The notes under the pieces were generated by a model. The model did no database searches. It saw only the letters and a list, made by a program, of their open reading frames with translations, and had not been told where the DNA came from. Shown one piece after another: positions 1-10,444 of a stretch of DNA of 16,898 bases. Made by a program: the position numbers and the translations under genes. Every line of letters starts with the position of its first letter. Position 1 is the first letter of the stretch. The stretch covers positions 1 to 16,898 of the forward strand of contig CAAEVH010000067.1 in the NCBI GenBank assembly GCA_900759445.1, given 5' to 3'. The DNA comes from an uncultured Raoultella sp. (GTDB lineage Bacteria > Pseudomonadota > Gammaproteobacteria > Enterobacterales > Enterobacteriaceae).

Positions 1-624
<624 letters not shown>

Positions 625-627
<3 letters not shown>

Positions 628-688
628 TAAGGTTTCACCCCTTATTAGTACCGTGTATGAATAGGGGCCCATTTTCGGCCCCTTTTTT
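625..688 (+). promoter_or_regulatory. Candidate attenuator between rpsB and tsf with three competing hairpins
   Basis: Three mutually exclusive pairings can be drawn. Hairpin A pairs 625-632 (TAATAAGG, beginning at the rpsB stop codon) with 640-647 (CCTTATTA). Hairpin B pairs 638-646 (CCCCTTATT) with 660-667 (AATAGGGG), with one bulged T. Hairpin C is the terminator stem, 664-669 with 677-682, followed by six T residues. A excludes B, and B excludes C, which is the logic of a translation-coupled attenuator. A ribosome at the rpsB stop codon would cover the 5' arm of A and so favour B and readthrough into tsf. The pairings are visible in the sequence; the regulatory behaviour is inference, and hairpins this short can arise by chance. 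Confidence 0.4.
664..688 (+). terminator. Intrinsic terminator or partial terminator in the rpsB-tsf gap
   Basis: The stem GGGGCC (664-669) pairs with GGCCCC (677-682) around a seven-base loop and is followed directly by TTTTTT (683-688). A flanking A-T pair (663/683) can extend it. This is a textbook Rho-independent terminator shape. It lies between two genes that are normally cotranscribed, so partial termination that lowers tsf relative to rpsB is more likely than complete termination. No convincing promoter is visible between it and tsf. Confidence 0.75.
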
Positions 689-744
689 CAATTTATACTG
701 TTTGGCCCCCGGCCGGGCAGTTCACATCTCCCGAGGATTTAAGA

Positions 745-1596
745 ATGGCTGAAATTACCGCATCCCTGGTAAAAGAGCTGCGTGAGCGTACTGGCGCAGG
801 CATGATGGATTGCAAAAAAGCGCTGACCGAAGCAAACGGCGACATCGAGCTGGCAATCGAAAACATGCGTAAATCTGGCGCAATCAAAGCGGCGAAAAAA
901 GCAGGTAACGTTGCTGCTGACGGCGTGATCATCACTAAGATCGACGGTACCTACGGCATCATTCTGGAAGTTAACTGCCAGACTGACTTCGTTGCTAAAG
1001 ATGGTGGTTTCCAGGCATTTGCTAATAAAGTACTGGACGCTGCAGTCGCTGGCAAAATCACTGACGTTGAAGTTCTGAAAGCACAGTTCGAAGAAGAGCG
1101 TGTTGCGCTGGTTGCTAAAATCGGTGAGAACATCAATATCCGTCGCGTGGCTTCCCTGGAAGGCGACGTTCTGGGTTCATACCAGCACGGCGCACGTATC
1201 GGTGTTCTGGTTGCGGCTAAAGGCGCTGACCAGGAGCTGGTTAAACAGCTGGCAATGCACATCGCAGCAAGCAAGCCGGAATTCGTTAAGCCGGAAGACG
1301 TTTCTGCTGAAGTGGTTGAGAAAGAGTACCAGGTTCAGCTGGACATCGCGATGCAGTCTGGTAAGCCGAAAGAAATCGCAGAGAAAATGGTTGAAGGCCG
1401 CATGAAGAAATTCACCGGCGAAGTTTCTCTGACCGGCCAGCCTTTCGTTATGGATCCGAGCAAATCTGTTGCTCAGCTGCTGAAAGAGCACAATGCCGAC
1501 GTTACTGGCTTCATCCGCTTTGAAGTGGGCGAAGGCATCGAGAAAGTTGAGACTGACTTTGCAGCAGAAGTTGCTGCGATGTCCAAGCAGTCTTAA
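745..1596 (+). CDS. tsf: Translation elongation factor Ts
   Basis: EF-Ts is the cytoplasmic nucleotide-exchange factor that releases GDP from EF-Tu so that it can bind GTP and aminoacyl-tRNA again. The 283-residue length equals the E. coli protein. The N-terminal UBA-like helical domain carries the family motif around [16 protein letters not shown] (residues 12-27). The TDFV signature (residues 80-83), whose Asp-Phe pair inserts near the Mg site of EF-Tu, is intact within [10 protein letters not shown]. The dimerisation core and C-terminal helix follow. The ATG is well placed behind GAGGA at 734-738. It lies 117 nt after rpsB, past a terminator-like hairpin, and is followed by a strong terminator. 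Codon bias is strong, in keeping with high expression. Confidence 0.98.
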   Translation: MAEITASLVKELRERTGAGMMDCKKALTEANGDIELAIENMRKSGAIKAAKKAGNVAADGVIITKIDGTYGIILEVNCQTDFVAKDGGFQAFANKVLDAAVAGKITDVEVLKAQFEEERVALVAKIGENINIRRVASLEGDVLGSYQHGARIGVLVAAKGADQELVKQLAMHIAASKPEFVKPEDVSAEVVEKEYQVQLDIAMQSGKPKEIAEKMVEGRMKKFTGEVSLTGQPFVMDPSKSVAQLLKEHNADVTGFIRFEVGEGIEKVETDFAAEVAAMSKQS

Positions 1597-1605
1597 TTTT
1601 CAAAA

Positions 1606-1632
1606 GGAGCCGCCTGAGGGCGGCTTCTTTTT
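1606..1632 (+). terminator. Intrinsic terminator after tsf
   Basis: A nine-pair stem (1606-1614 with 1619-1627, one G-T pair, core AGCCGCC/GGCGGCT) closes a four-base TGAG loop and is followed by TTTTT (1628-1632). It starts nine bases after the tsf stop codon. It should end the rpsB-tsf transcript and separates it from pyrH. Confidence 0.9.
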
Positions 1633-1641
1633 GTGCCCGTT

Positions 1642-1694
1642 TTGTAAATTCAGCGCATCGCTTATAGTGGCTGTGCTGAAAAGCGGCATACAAT
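1642..1694 (+). promoter_or_regulatory. Candidate pyrH promoter region
   Basis: Because a strong terminator precedes it, pyrH needs its own promoter. Two possible -10 hexamers are visible: TACAAT at 1689-1694 (five of six consensus bases, but no good -35 at 16-18 bp) and TATAGT at 1663-1668 with TTGTAA at 1642-1647 (spacer of only 15 bp). I cannot choose between them by eye. Confidence 0.4.
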
Positions 1695-1743
1695 GTCGCC
1701 AGAATTAACTCATCTCACTCGTTGACAGTCTCAGGAAAGAAAC

Positions 1744-2469
1744 ATGGCTACCAATGCAAAACCCGTCTACAAACGTATTCTGCTTAAGTTAAGTGGCGAA
1801 GCTCTGCAGGGTTCGGAAGGCTTCGGTATTGATGCAAGCATACTTGACCGTATGGCTCAGGAAATCAAAGAACTGGTTGAACTGGGTATTCAGGTTGGCG
1901 TAGTGATTGGTGGCGGTAACCTGTTCCGTGGTGCTGGGCTGGCGAAAGCGGGGATGAACCGCGTTGTGGGCGACCACATGGGCATGCTGGCAACGGTGAT
2001 GAACGGCCTTGCAATGCGTGACTCACTGCATCGCGCCTATGTGAACGCTCGCCTGATGTCAGCGATTCCGCTGAATGGCGTGTGTGATAACTACAGCTGG
2101 GCGGAAGCCATCAGCCTGCTGCGTAACAATCGCGTAGTGATTCTTTCTGCAGGTACCGGTAACCCGTTCTTCACCACCGACTCCGCTGCCTGCCTGCGTG
2201 GTATTGAAATCGAAGCCGATGTGGTACTGAAAGCCACCAAAGTCGACGGCGTGTTTACCGCTGACCCGGCCAAAGACCCGTCTGCCACCATGTACGATCA
2301 GCTGACTTACAGCGAAGTGCTCGATAAAGAACTGAAAGTCATGGATTTAGCCGCCTTTACCCTGGCGCGTGACCATAAATTGCCGATTCGCGTCTTCAAC
2401 ATGAATAAACCAGGCGCACTGCGTCGCGTGGTGATGGGCGAAAAAGAAGGCACATTGATTACGGAATAA
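1744..2469 (+). CDS. pyrH: Uridylate (UMP) kinase
   Basis: PyrH phosphorylates UMP to UDP using ATP, an essential step of pyrimidine nucleotide synthesis in the cytoplasm. In bacteria it is a hexamer of the amino-acid-kinase fold, activated by GTP and inhibited by UTP. The 241-residue length equals the E. coli enzyme and the sequence is nearly the same. The phosphate-binding KLSGEAL (residues 15-21), the glycine-rich IGGGNLFRG (residues 55-63), Asp77 in VVGDHMG, and [10 protein letters not shown] (residues 137-146, UMP and ATP sites) are all present. The ATG follows AGGAAAG at a normal distance. It lies 147 nt after tsf and 150 nt before frr. No abnormality is seen. Confidence 0.98.
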   Translation: MATNAKPVYKRILLKLSGEALQGSEGFGIDASILDRMAQEIKELVELGIQVGVVIGGGNLFRGAGLAKAGMNRVVGDHMGMLATVMNGLAMRDSLHRAYVNARLMSAIPLNGVCDNYSWAEAISLLRNNRVVILSAGTGNPFFTTDSAACLRGIEIEADVVLKATKVDGVFTADPAKDPSATMYDQLTYSEVLDKELKVMDLAAFTLARDHKLPIRVFNMNKPGALRRVVMGEKEGTLITE

Positions 2470-2549
2470 TTCCCGTCAGCGCCAAATCCGGGTAATATTC
2501 CGCCTTACTTTCGCGGGCTTATTGCCCGGTGATTTGCATTAAACCTGAC

Positions 2550-2555
2550 TATACT
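2550..2555 (+). promoter_or_regulatory. Possible -10 hexamer of an frr promoter
   Basis: TATACT (2550-2555) matches five of six consensus -10 bases and lies 65 bp before the frr start codon. No convincing -35 is seen at 16-18 bp, and TTGCAT at 2534-2539 is too close. frr has its own promoter in E. coli, which makes this plausible. The would-be leader contains a small hairpin, ACGGT/ACCGT, at 2568-2582. Confidence 0.3.
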
Positions 2556-2619
2556 TAGCTCACTTTTACGGTGAGCGACCGTCTGGTCTGTCTGAGACAA
2601 GTTTTCAAGGATTCGTAAC

Positions 2620-3177
2620 GTGATTAGCGATATCAGAAAAGATGCTGAAGTACGCATGGAAAAATGCGTCGAAGCGTTCAAAACCCAAATCAGCAAAATA
2701 CGCACGGGTCGTGCTTCTCCCAGCCTGCTGGATGGCATTGTCGTGGAATATTACGGCACGCCGACGCCTCTGCGTCAGCTGGCAAGCGTCACGGTAGAAG
2801 ACTCCCGTACTCTGAAAATCAACGTATTCGATCGCTCGATGAGCCCGGCCGTTGAGAAAGCGATCATGGCTTCCGATCTCGGTCTGAACCCAAGCTCTGC
2901 GGGTACCGACATCCGCGTTCCGCTGCCGCCGCTGACCGAAGAACGTCGTAAAGATCTGACTAAGATCGTGCGTGCCGAAGCCGAACAGGCTCGCGTGTCT
3001 GTCCGTAACGTGCGTCGTGATGCTAACGACAAAGTTAAAGCGCTGCTGAAAGACAAAGAGATCAGCGAAGATGACGATCGCCGTTCTCAGGACGACGTGC
3101 AGAAAATGACTGACGCCGCCATTAAGAAAGTGGATGCGGCGCTGGCCGATAAAGAAGCGGAACTGATGCAGTTCTGA
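2620..3177 (+). CDS. frr: Ribosome recycling factor
   Basis: RRF acts with EF-G to split the post-termination ribosome so that subunits and mRNA can be reused. The 185-residue length matches E. coli. The start is GTG (2620), preceded by AAGGA at 2607-2611, and the protein begins with Ile-Ser-Asp-Ile-Arg-Lys as in the E. coli family member. The first part supplies two long helices of the three-helix bundle (KTGRASP-like segment here read as [14 protein letters not shown], about residues 28-41). The middle beta domain contains [12 protein letters not shown], and the C-terminal helix is very charged ([18 protein letters not shown] type, then EISEDDDRR). All are intact. It is followed by a 239-nt structured gap before dxr. 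Confidence 0.98.
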   Translation: MISDIRKDAEVRMEKCVEAFKTQISKIRTGRASPSLLDGIVVEYYGTPTPLRQLASVTVEDSRTLKINVFDRSMSPAVEKAIMASDLGLNPSSAGTDIRVPLPPLTEERRKDLTKIVRAEAEQARVSVRNVRRDANDKVKALLKDKEISEDDDRRSQDDVQKMTDAAIKKVDAALADKEAELMQF

Positions 3178-3197
3178 TTCTCTGCCGATACGCTCGC

Positions 3198-3226
3198 CGC
3201 CCACTATTATTGATGGGCTGTGGGCG
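3198..3226 (+). other. Stem-loop just after frr
   Basis: CGCCCAC (3198-3204) pairs perfectly with GTGGGCG (3220-3226), leaving a 15-nt loop. An alternative inner pairing, GCCCA (3199-3203) with TGGGC (3214-3218), is also possible. There is no T run behind it, so it is more likely a 3'-end stabiliser of the frr message than an efficient terminator by itself. Confidence 0.45.
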
Positions 3227-3328
3227 TTAAGTCTGAAACGCCGTACAGAAGACCGAACGCTCAATTCCTAGGATTGTGTTAAAACGGTCGGCCCTGTAGC
3301 CTTTGGCACGCTTGCTGAAGGTGATAGA

Positions 3329-3388
3329 CCGCCGACCTGCTCCCGGGTAATTGTGGCGTAAGGGCTTACTGGCGGCGTTTTTCTTTTT
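3329..3388 (+). terminator. Candidate terminator or attenuator upstream of dxr
   Basis: CCGCCG (3329-3334) can pair with TGGCGG (3370-3375, one G-T pair) and the stem is followed two bases later by TTTTT, C, TTTTT (3378-3388). The large loop contains a smaller inverted repeat, GTAAGGGCTTAC (3358-3369). As I recall, E. coli has a GGCGGCG followed by a T-rich run at the same place before dxr, with a different 5' arm, which supports a conserved terminator. If real, it lies only about 28 nt before the dxr start, so it would act as an attenuator for dxr or end the frr transcript. Confidence 0.45.
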
Positions 3389-3416
3389 ATCCTGTCTCAA
3401 TTCTTCTGGACATCTC

Positions 3417-4619
3417 ATGAAGCAATTAACCGTTCTCGGTTCGACCGGTTCAATTGGCTGCAGCACGCTGGATGTGGTGCGCCATAACCCCGATCGCTTT
3501 TCCATCGCTGCGCTGGTCGCAGGGAAGAATGTCGACCGCATGGTTGAACAATGTCTGGAATTTTCTCCCCGCTATGCGGTTATGGACGATGTACAAAGCG
3601 CCGACGCGCTGCGCATCCGCCTGCGTGAAAGCGATAGCCGCACTGAGGTATTAAGCGGCCAGCAGGCTGCCGCTGAAGTGGCTGCGCTGGACGACGTTGA
3701 CCAGGTGATGGCGGCGATTGTTGGTGCTGCGGGACTGGTGCCTACGCTGGCCGCCATCCGTGCCGGCAAAACGGTGCTGCTGGCGAATAAAGAGTCGCTG
3801 GTCACCTGCGGACGCCTGTTTATGGATGCGGTACAGCAGTACGGTGCGCACCTGCTGCCCGTGGACAGCGAACATAACGCGATTTTTCAGAGTATGCCTG
3901 TAACCGTACAGCATAATCTTGGATACGCTGACTTAACGCAGAACGGCGTATCGTCGATTCTGCTGACCGGTTCCGGTGGTCCTTTCCGGGAAACGGCGAT
4001 AGCGGAGCTGGCGGCGATGACGCCGGATCAGGCCTGCCGTCACCCCAACTGGTCAATGGGACGCAAAATCTCTGTCGATTCCGCCACGATGATGAACAAA
4101 GGGCTGGAATATATCGAAGCCCGCTGGCTGTTCAACGCTTCAGCCCGGCAGATGGAAGTGCTGATCCATCCGCAGTCCGTCATTCACTCGATGGTGCGTT
4201 ATCTTGACGGCAGCGTCATCGCACAGCTCGGTGAACCGGATATGCGCACGCCTATCGCCCATACGATGGGCTGGCCAGACCGCCTGAATTCTGGCGTGCC
4301 AGCATTAGACTTCTGCCAGTTGAGCCAGCTGAGCTTTTCCGCGCCGGACTACGGGCGCTATCCGTGCCTCAAGCTGGCGATGGACGCATTTGACCAAGGT
4401 CAGGCGGCTACAACGGCATTGAATGCGGCAAACGAAATCTCAGTGGCAGCCTTCCTGGCCGGAGAGATTCGCTTTACCGATATTGCGGGAGTCAACCTGG
4501 CGGTGCTGGATCAACTGACGCTGGATGAGCCGCAAAGCATTGATGAAGTGCTGGTTATTGACGCTCAGGCCAGGGTTGTTGCGCAGAAGCAGATAAAACA
4601 TCTGACAACGCGGGGCTGA
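3417..4619 (+). CDS. dxr: 1-deoxy-D-xylulose 5-phosphate reductoisomerase
   Basis: Dxr (IspC) converts 1-deoxy-D-xylulose 5-phosphate to 2-C-methyl-D-erythritol 4-phosphate with NADPH and a divalent metal, the first committed step of the MEP isoprenoid pathway and the target of fosmidomycin. The protein has 400 residues (398 in E. coli as I recall). The NADPH-binding loop GSTGSIG spans residues 8-14. The metal ligands Asp150 and Glu152 (in [12 protein letters not shown]) and Glu231 (in [13 protein letters not shown]) are present, as is the flexible active-site segment [17 protein letters not shown] (residues 209-225). The ATG at 3417 is chosen because [11 protein letters not shown] matches the family N-terminus; the frame stays open upstream to 3351 without a family match. 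The C-terminal tail diverges from E. coli. It supplies isoprenoid precursor for UppS, encoded next. Confidence 0.97.
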   Translation: MKQLTVLGSTGSIGCSTLDVVRHNPDRFSIAALVAGKNVDRMVEQCLEFSPRYAVMDDVQSADALRIRLRESDSRTEVLSGQQAAAEVAALDDVDQVMAAIVGAAGLVPTLAAIRAGKTVLLANKESLVTCGRLFMDAVQQYGAHLLPVDSEHNAIFQSMPVTVQHNLGYADLTQNGVSSILLTGSGGPFRETAIAELAAMTPDQACRHPNWSMGRKISVDSATMMNKGLEYIEARWLFNASARQMEVLIHPQSVIHSMVRYLDGSVIAQLGEPDMRTPIAHTMGWPDRLNSGVPALDFCQLSQLSFSAPDYGRYPCLKLAMDAFDQGQAATTALNAANEISVAAFLAGEIRFTDIAGVNLAVLDQLTLDEPQSIDEVLVIDAQARVVAQKQIKHLTTRG

Positions 4620-4641
4620 ACCTCACGACACGTTGTGATAT

Positions 4642-4670
4642 TTGTGGGCGCTGGGCTTCGGTGATATAGT
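4642..4670 (+). promoter_or_regulatory. Strong sigma-70 promoter with extended -10, upstream of uppS
   Basis: TTGTGG (4642-4647) and TATAGT (4665-4670) are separated by exactly 17 bp, and TG at 4662-4663 one base before the -10 makes an extended -10 element. Transcription should begin near 4677-4678. It starts 22 bp after the dxr stop codon and faces the uppS operon. It is the best sigma-70 match I found in the window. Confidence 0.75.
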
Positions 4671-4676
4671 CTGCGC

Positions 4677-4738
4677 CACCCAATCGTTGCATTTTGTTGT
4701 AAAAGATTGTGGTGGCCGTGGAAAAACACGGCTTTTTT
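4677..4738 (+). ncRNA. Terminated 5' leader RNA of uppS, IspZ-like sRNA
   Basis: The promoter at 4642-4670 and the terminator at 4715-4738 define a transcript of about 60 nt that ends with a U tract, typical of Hfq-bound small RNAs. It lies in the uppS (ispU) 5' leader. I recall that 3'-end mapping in E. coli described an sRNA called IspZ derived from the ispU 5'UTR that acts as a sponge for OxyS. This is most likely the same locus. The boundaries are inferred (5' end within a few bases), and conservation of the OxyS pairing has not been checked here. Readthrough past 4738 would give the full uppS message. Confidence 0.6.
4715..4738 (+). terminator. Intrinsic terminator in the uppS leader
   Basis: GCCGTG (4715-4720) pairs perfectly with CACGGC (4727-4732) around the loop GAAAAA and is followed by TTTTTT (4733-4738). 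It lies about 60 nt after a strong promoter and 130 nt before the uppS start, so it terminates a leader RNA and must be partly read through for uppS expression, unless uppS relies on transcription from elsewhere. Confidence 0.85.
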
Positions 4739-4868
4739 GCGTAAAGCTTTGGGTTGTTCTCTGCGATTAGCTGTAGCTTCGGCACTGGATAAAAATGCGT
4801 ATACAGCGCTGACCGGTTGCTCGCGTTTAGTGGCTTGGCTAATCCTTATTATGGACTTAAAACGCGTT

Positions 4869-5627
4869 ATGTTGTCTGCTAATCACACTGTCAGCGAAAT
4901 ATCGCCTGCGCATGGCTGTCGTCATGTCGCCATTATCATGGACGGCAACGGTCGTTGGGCGAAACAGCAAGGAAAAATTCGCGCATTCGGCCATAAAGCC
5001 GGGGCGAAGTCGGTTCGTCGCGCGGTCTCCTTCGCGGCGAACAATGGTATTGAAGCGTTGACGCTATATGCATTCAGCAGCGAGAACTGGAACCGCCCGG
5101 AGCAGGAAGTCAGTGCTCTGATGGAGCTGTTCGTTTGGGCGCTGGATAGCGAAGTGAAAAGCTTGCATCGGCATAACGTCCGCCTGCGGATCATCGGCGA
5201 GACGACGCGTTTTAATGCGCGCCTGCAGGAGCGTATCCGCAAAGCGGAAGCGCTGACGGAGAACAACACCGGCTTAACGCTGAATATTGCGGCGAACTAC
5301 GGTGGGCGCTGGGATATTATTCAGGGTGTCCGCAATCTGGCCGAACAGGTTCAGAACGGGTTACTTCGGCCCGAACAGATCACGGAAGACATGCTGAGTC
5401 AGCAGGTCTGTATGCATGAACTGGCACCTGTAGATTTAGTTATTAGGACCGGGGGAGAGCATCGCATCAGTAATTTTTTGATTTGGCAAATTGCGTATGC
5501 CGAACTTTACTTTACCGATGTTCTTTGGCCCGATTTTGCAGAACAGGACTTTGAAGGTGCACTCCATGCCTTTGTTAATCGAGAGCGTCGTTTCGGCGGC
5601 ACTGAGCCGGGTGGCAATCATGCCTGA
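4869..5627 (+). CDS. uppS: Undecaprenyl diphosphate synthase (UppS/IspU)
   Basis: UppS condenses farnesyl diphosphate with eight isopentenyl diphosphates, in cis, to make the C55 lipid carrier for peptidoglycan and surface polysaccharides. The sequence HVAIIMDGNGRWAK holds the diphosphate- and Mg-binding Asp25 (Asp26 in E. coli numbering). TLYAFSSENWNRP and the C-terminal DLVIRTGGEHRISNFLIWQ and YAELYFTDVLWPDF signatures of cis-prenyltransferases are intact. With the ATG at 4869 the protein has 252 residues, one fewer than E. coli because only one of the two initial Met codons is present. No strong Shine-Dalgarno sequence precedes it; an in-frame ATG at 4851 is an alternative start six residues upstream. 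cdsA starts 12 bp downstream. Confidence 0.95.
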   Translation: MLSANHTVSEISPAHGCRHVAIIMDGNGRWAKQQGKIRAFGHKAGAKSVRRAVSFAANNGIEALTLYAFSSENWNRPEQEVSALMELFVWALDSEVKSLHRHNVRLRIIGETTRFNARLQERIRKAEALTENNTGLTLNIAANYGGRWDIIQGVRNLAEQVQNGLLRPEQITEDMLSQQVCMHELAPVDLVIRTGGEHRISNFLIWQIAYAELYFTDVLWPDFAEQDFEGALHAFVNRERRFGGTEPGGNHA

Positions 5628-5639
5628 TGGGGGTCACTT

Positions 5640-6497
5640 TTGCTGAAGTATCGCCTGATATCGGCTTTCGTTTTAATCCCCGTAGTCATTGCGGCGCTTT
5701 TTCTGTTGCCGCCTGCGGGTTTTGCCATCGTCACGCTCGTGGTGTGTATGCTCGCTGCGTGGGAGTGGGGGCAATTTAGCGGTTTCACTTCAACTTCACA
5801 ACGCATCTGGCTGGCGCTGCTGTGTGGCCTGTTACTGGCGTTGATGCTTTTCCTGATGCCGGAATATCACTACGACGTTCATCAACCGTTGGTTGAAGGA
5901 TCGCTCTGGGCGTCGTTTGGTTGGTGGATTGTGGCGCTGCTGCTGGTGCTTTCTTACCCGGCGTCCGCGGCTTTCTGGCGCAACTCGAAGGTGCTGCGGC
6001 TGATCTTTGGTATTCTGACTATCGTCCCGTTCTTCTGGGGCATGCTGGCGCTGCGTGCCTGGCATTATGCGGATAACCATTACAGCGGCGCGCTGTGGCT
6101 GCTGTACGTGATGATTCTGGTCTGGGGCGCGGATTCTGGCGCCTATATGTTTGGCAAGATGTTCGGCAAGCATAAGCTGGCACCGAAAGTGTCTCCGGGT
6201 AAAACCTGGCAGGGGTTCTTCGGCGGTCTGGTGACGGCGGCGGTCATCTCCTGGGCCTACGGCCAGTGGGCAAATCTGGATGTTACCCCAACGGTATTGC
6301 TGGTGTGCTCCGTTGTTGCGGCACTGGCATCGGTGCTGGGCGATCTGACAGAGAGTATGTTTAAGCGAGAGGCCGGCATTAAGGATAGCGGTCATCTGAT
6401 TCCCGGACACGGTGGAATACTGGATCGTATCGATAGCCTGACGGCGGCGGTACCGGTGTTTGCTTGTCTGCTATTGTTGGTCTTCAGGACGATTTGA
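5640..6497 (+). CDS. cdsA: Phosphatidate cytidylyltransferase (CDP-diglyceride synthase)
   Basis: CdsA makes CDP-diacylglycerol from phosphatidic acid and CTP at the inner membrane, the precursor of all phospholipids in these bacteria. The 285-residue protein equals the E. coli length. It is very hydrophobic, with about eight likely membrane segments; clear ones lie near residues 5-37, 55-70 and 95-112. The family signature is intact at about residues 239-266 ([13 protein letters not shown], then [12 protein letters not shown]), which includes the catalytic acidic residues and the Lys-Asp pair. The start is TTG at 5640, chosen because the [14 protein letters not shown] beginning matches E. 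coli. It follows uppS by 12 bp and precedes rseP by 11 bp, so all three are surely cotranscribed. Confidence 0.96.
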   Translation: MLKYRLISAFVLIPVVIAALFLLPPAGFAIVTLVVCMLAAWEWGQFSGFTSTSQRIWLALLCGLLLALMLFLMPEYHYDVHQPLVEGSLWASFGWWIVALLLVLSYPASAAFWRNSKVLRLIFGILTIVPFFWGMLALRAWHYADNHYSGALWLLYVMILVWGADSGAYMFGKMFGKHKLAPKVSPGKTWQGFFGGLVTAAVISWAYGQWANLDVTPTVLLVCSVVAALASVLGDLTESMFKREAGIKDSGHLIPGHGGILDRIDSLTAAVPVFACLLLLVFRTI

Positions 6498-6508
6498 CGG
6501 AAGGTTTT

Positions 6509-7861
6509 ATGCTAAGCGTTCTCTGGAATTTGGCTGCCTTTATCATTGCGCTGGGCGTATTGATCACCGTGCATGAGTTTGGCCATTTCTGGGTGGCTCG
6601 TCGCTGCGGCGTTCGCGTTGAACGCTTTTCCATCGGCTTTGGTAAAGCGTTATGGCGACGTTTTGACAAGCAGGGAACGGAATTCGTCATCGCTCTTATT
6701 CCACTCGGCGGCTATGTCAAAATGCTCGACGAACGCGTCGAGCCGGTGGCGCCAGAGATGCGCCACTACGCTTTCAATAACAAAACCGTTGGCCAGCGTG
6801 CGGCCGTCATTGCCGCAGGCCCTGTCGCCAACTTCATTTTTGCCATCTTTGCCTACTGGCTGGTGTTTATCATCGGTGTTCCTGGCGTCCGTCCGGTTGT
6901 TGGTGAAATAGTACCCGACTCGATTGCCGCACACGCACAAATTGCAAAAGGAACGGAACTTAAAGCGATAGATGGCATCGAAACGCCTGATTGGGATGCA
7001 GTGCGTATGGCGCTGGTCTCGAAGATTGGCGACGAGCAAACAATAGTTACGGTCGCCCCTTTCGGGAGCAGTCAGCGCCAGGATAAAATCCTCGATCTGC
7101 GGCACTGGGCGTTTGAGCCGGATAAACAAGATCCGGTGACATCGCTGGGTATTCAGCCTCGCAGCGCGCAGATTGATACGGTGCTGGCTGAAGTACAATC
7201 TGGCTCGGCGGCGCAGAAGGCCGGTTTGCAAGCGGGCGACAGGATCGTTAAAGTCGATGGTCAACCGTTAACGCAGTGGATGACGTTTGTAAATCTGGTG
7301 CGTGATAATCCGGGTAAGGCGCTGATTCTGGACATCGAGCGACAGGGGAGTCCCTTGTCTGTTACGCTGACGCCAGATAGCCGAGCCGCAAAAGGTAAAG
7401 CCGAAGGGTTTGCAGGGGTAGTGCCTAAGGTCATCCCGCTGCCTGATGAATATAAGACAGTGCGTCAGTACGGGCCGTTTGCCGCCATTGCTGAAGCCAC
7501 GGATAAAACCTGGCAACTGATGTCATTAACCGTCAGGATGCTGGGTAAATTGATAACCGGTGATGTCAAACTGAACAACCTCAGCGGGCCGATTTCTATC
7601 GCCCAGGGGGCTGGAATGTCAGCGGAGTTTGGATTGATTTACTATCTGATGTTCCTTGCGTTGATTAGCGTGAACCTCGGAATAATCAATCTGTTCCCGC
7701 TTCCCGTCCTGGACGGGGGGCACCTGCTATTTTTGGCGATTGAAAAGCTGAAGGGCGGGCCGGTATCCGAGCGAGTTCAAGACTTTAGTTATCGCATTGG
7801 CTCAATACTGCTGGTGTTGTTAATGGGGCTTGCACTTTTCAATGATTTCTCTCGGTTATAA
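6509..7861 (+). CDS. rseP: Site-2 intramembrane zinc metalloprotease RseP
   Basis: RseP cuts the anti-sigma factor RseA inside the inner membrane after DegS, releasing sigma-E, and also removes remnant signal peptides. At 450 residues it equals E. coli. The zinc-binding HEFGH motif is at residues 22-26 in the first membrane helix, and the third ligand is Asp402 in LDGGH. Two tandem periplasmic PDZ domains lie between (about residues 115-310; the [16 protein letters not shown] stretch belongs to the second). Membrane segments are near residues 1-22, 98-120, 376-400 and 427-446. The ATG at 6509 follows AAGG at 6500-6503. The frame extends 15 codons upstream into cdsA, but the family N-terminus (MLSxLW) and the Shine-Dalgarno sequence support 6509. 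A sigma-E promoter match for bamA lies inside this gene. Confidence 0.97.
   Translation: MLSVLWNLAAFIIALGVLITVHEFGHFWVARRCGVRVERFSIGFGKALWRRFDKQGTEFVIALIPLGGYVKMLDERVEPVAPEMRHYAFNNKTVGQRAAVIAAGPVANFIFAIFAYWLVFIIGVPGVRPVVGEIVPDSIAAHAQIAKGTELKAIDGIETPDWDAVRMALVSKIGDEQTIVTVAPFGSSQRQDKILDLRHWAFEPDKQDPVTSLGIQPRSAQIDTVLAEVQSGSAAQKAGLQAGDRIVKVDGQPLTQWMTFVNLVRDNPGKALILDIERQGSPLSVTLTPDSRAAKGKAEGFAGVVPKVIPLPDEYKTVRQYGPFAAIAEATDKTWQLMSLTVRMLGKLITGDVKLNNLSGPISIAQGAGMSAEFGLIYYLMFLALISVNLGIINLFPLPVLDGGHLLFLAIEKLKGGPVSERVQDFSYRIGSILLVLLMGLALFNDFSRL
6955..6983 (+). promoter_or_regulatory. Predicted sigma-E promoter inside rseP, driving bamA and downstream genes
   Basis: GGAACTT (6955-6961) is a perfect sigma-E -35 element. 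After exactly 16 bp comes TCGAAA (6978-6983), close to the TCAAA-type -10. It lies about 900 bp upstream of bamA. I recall that E. coli bamA is sigma-E dependent and that its promoter maps within the upstream rseP gene, which agrees. It would closes a feedback loop in which RseP activates sigma-E and sigma-E raises BamA, Skp and the Lpx enzymes. Confidence 0.65.
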
Positions 7862-7874
7862 GAGAGTTTGTTAG

Positions 7875-10322
<2,448 letters not shown>

Positions 10323-10366
10323 TTGCGGGCAGCAATGGAATGTAAGTGCAGTATAGCGCTGACTTT

Positions 10367-10420
10367 AGGCGATAATCACGGTTATCGCCTGGCCACGCAA
10401 ATAACGGTACCCCTGGGTAC
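10367..10420 (+). other. Two stem-loops in the bamA-skp gap
   Basis: AGGCGATAA (10367-10375) pairs perfectly with TTATCGCCT (10382-10390) around a six-base loop. A second hairpin pairs GTACC (10407-10411) with GGTAC (10416-10420). Neither is followed by a T run, so full termination is unlikely. They are more likely processing or stability elements that let bamA and skp be expressed at different levels. The second lies about 25 nt before the skp start. Confidence 0.5.
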
Positions 10421-10444
10421 TCATGGGATGGTAAGGAGTTAATT

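Noticed and set aside
1722..1727. Perfect TTGACA -35 hexamer shortly before pyrH
   Set aside because: The position 17 bp downstream reads GGCTAC, which is not a -10, and transcription would start inside pyrH.
2514..2528. CGGGC-TTATT-GCCCG hairpin in the pyrH-frr gap
   Set aside because: It has only five pairs and no T run; too weak to call a terminator.
2605..3264. 219-codon - strand frame opposite frr
   Set aside because: It lies almost entirely opposite an intact conserved gene, with His/Arg/Phe-rich low-information sequence and no ribosome binding site that I can see.
3351..3416. 22-residue N-terminal extension of Dxr
   Set aside because: The family N-terminus starts at [11 protein letters not shown] (3417); the upstream frame runs through the T-rich terminator-like stretch.
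4707..4868. 54-residue N-terminal extension of UppS from TTG 4707
   Set aside because: It crosses the intrinsic terminator at 4715-4738 and has no match to the UppS family; homology starts just after 4869.
5501..5507. CGAACTT, a near sigma-E -35, late in uppS ahead of cdsA
   Set aside because: The downstream region lacks a sigma-E -10 at the right spacing.
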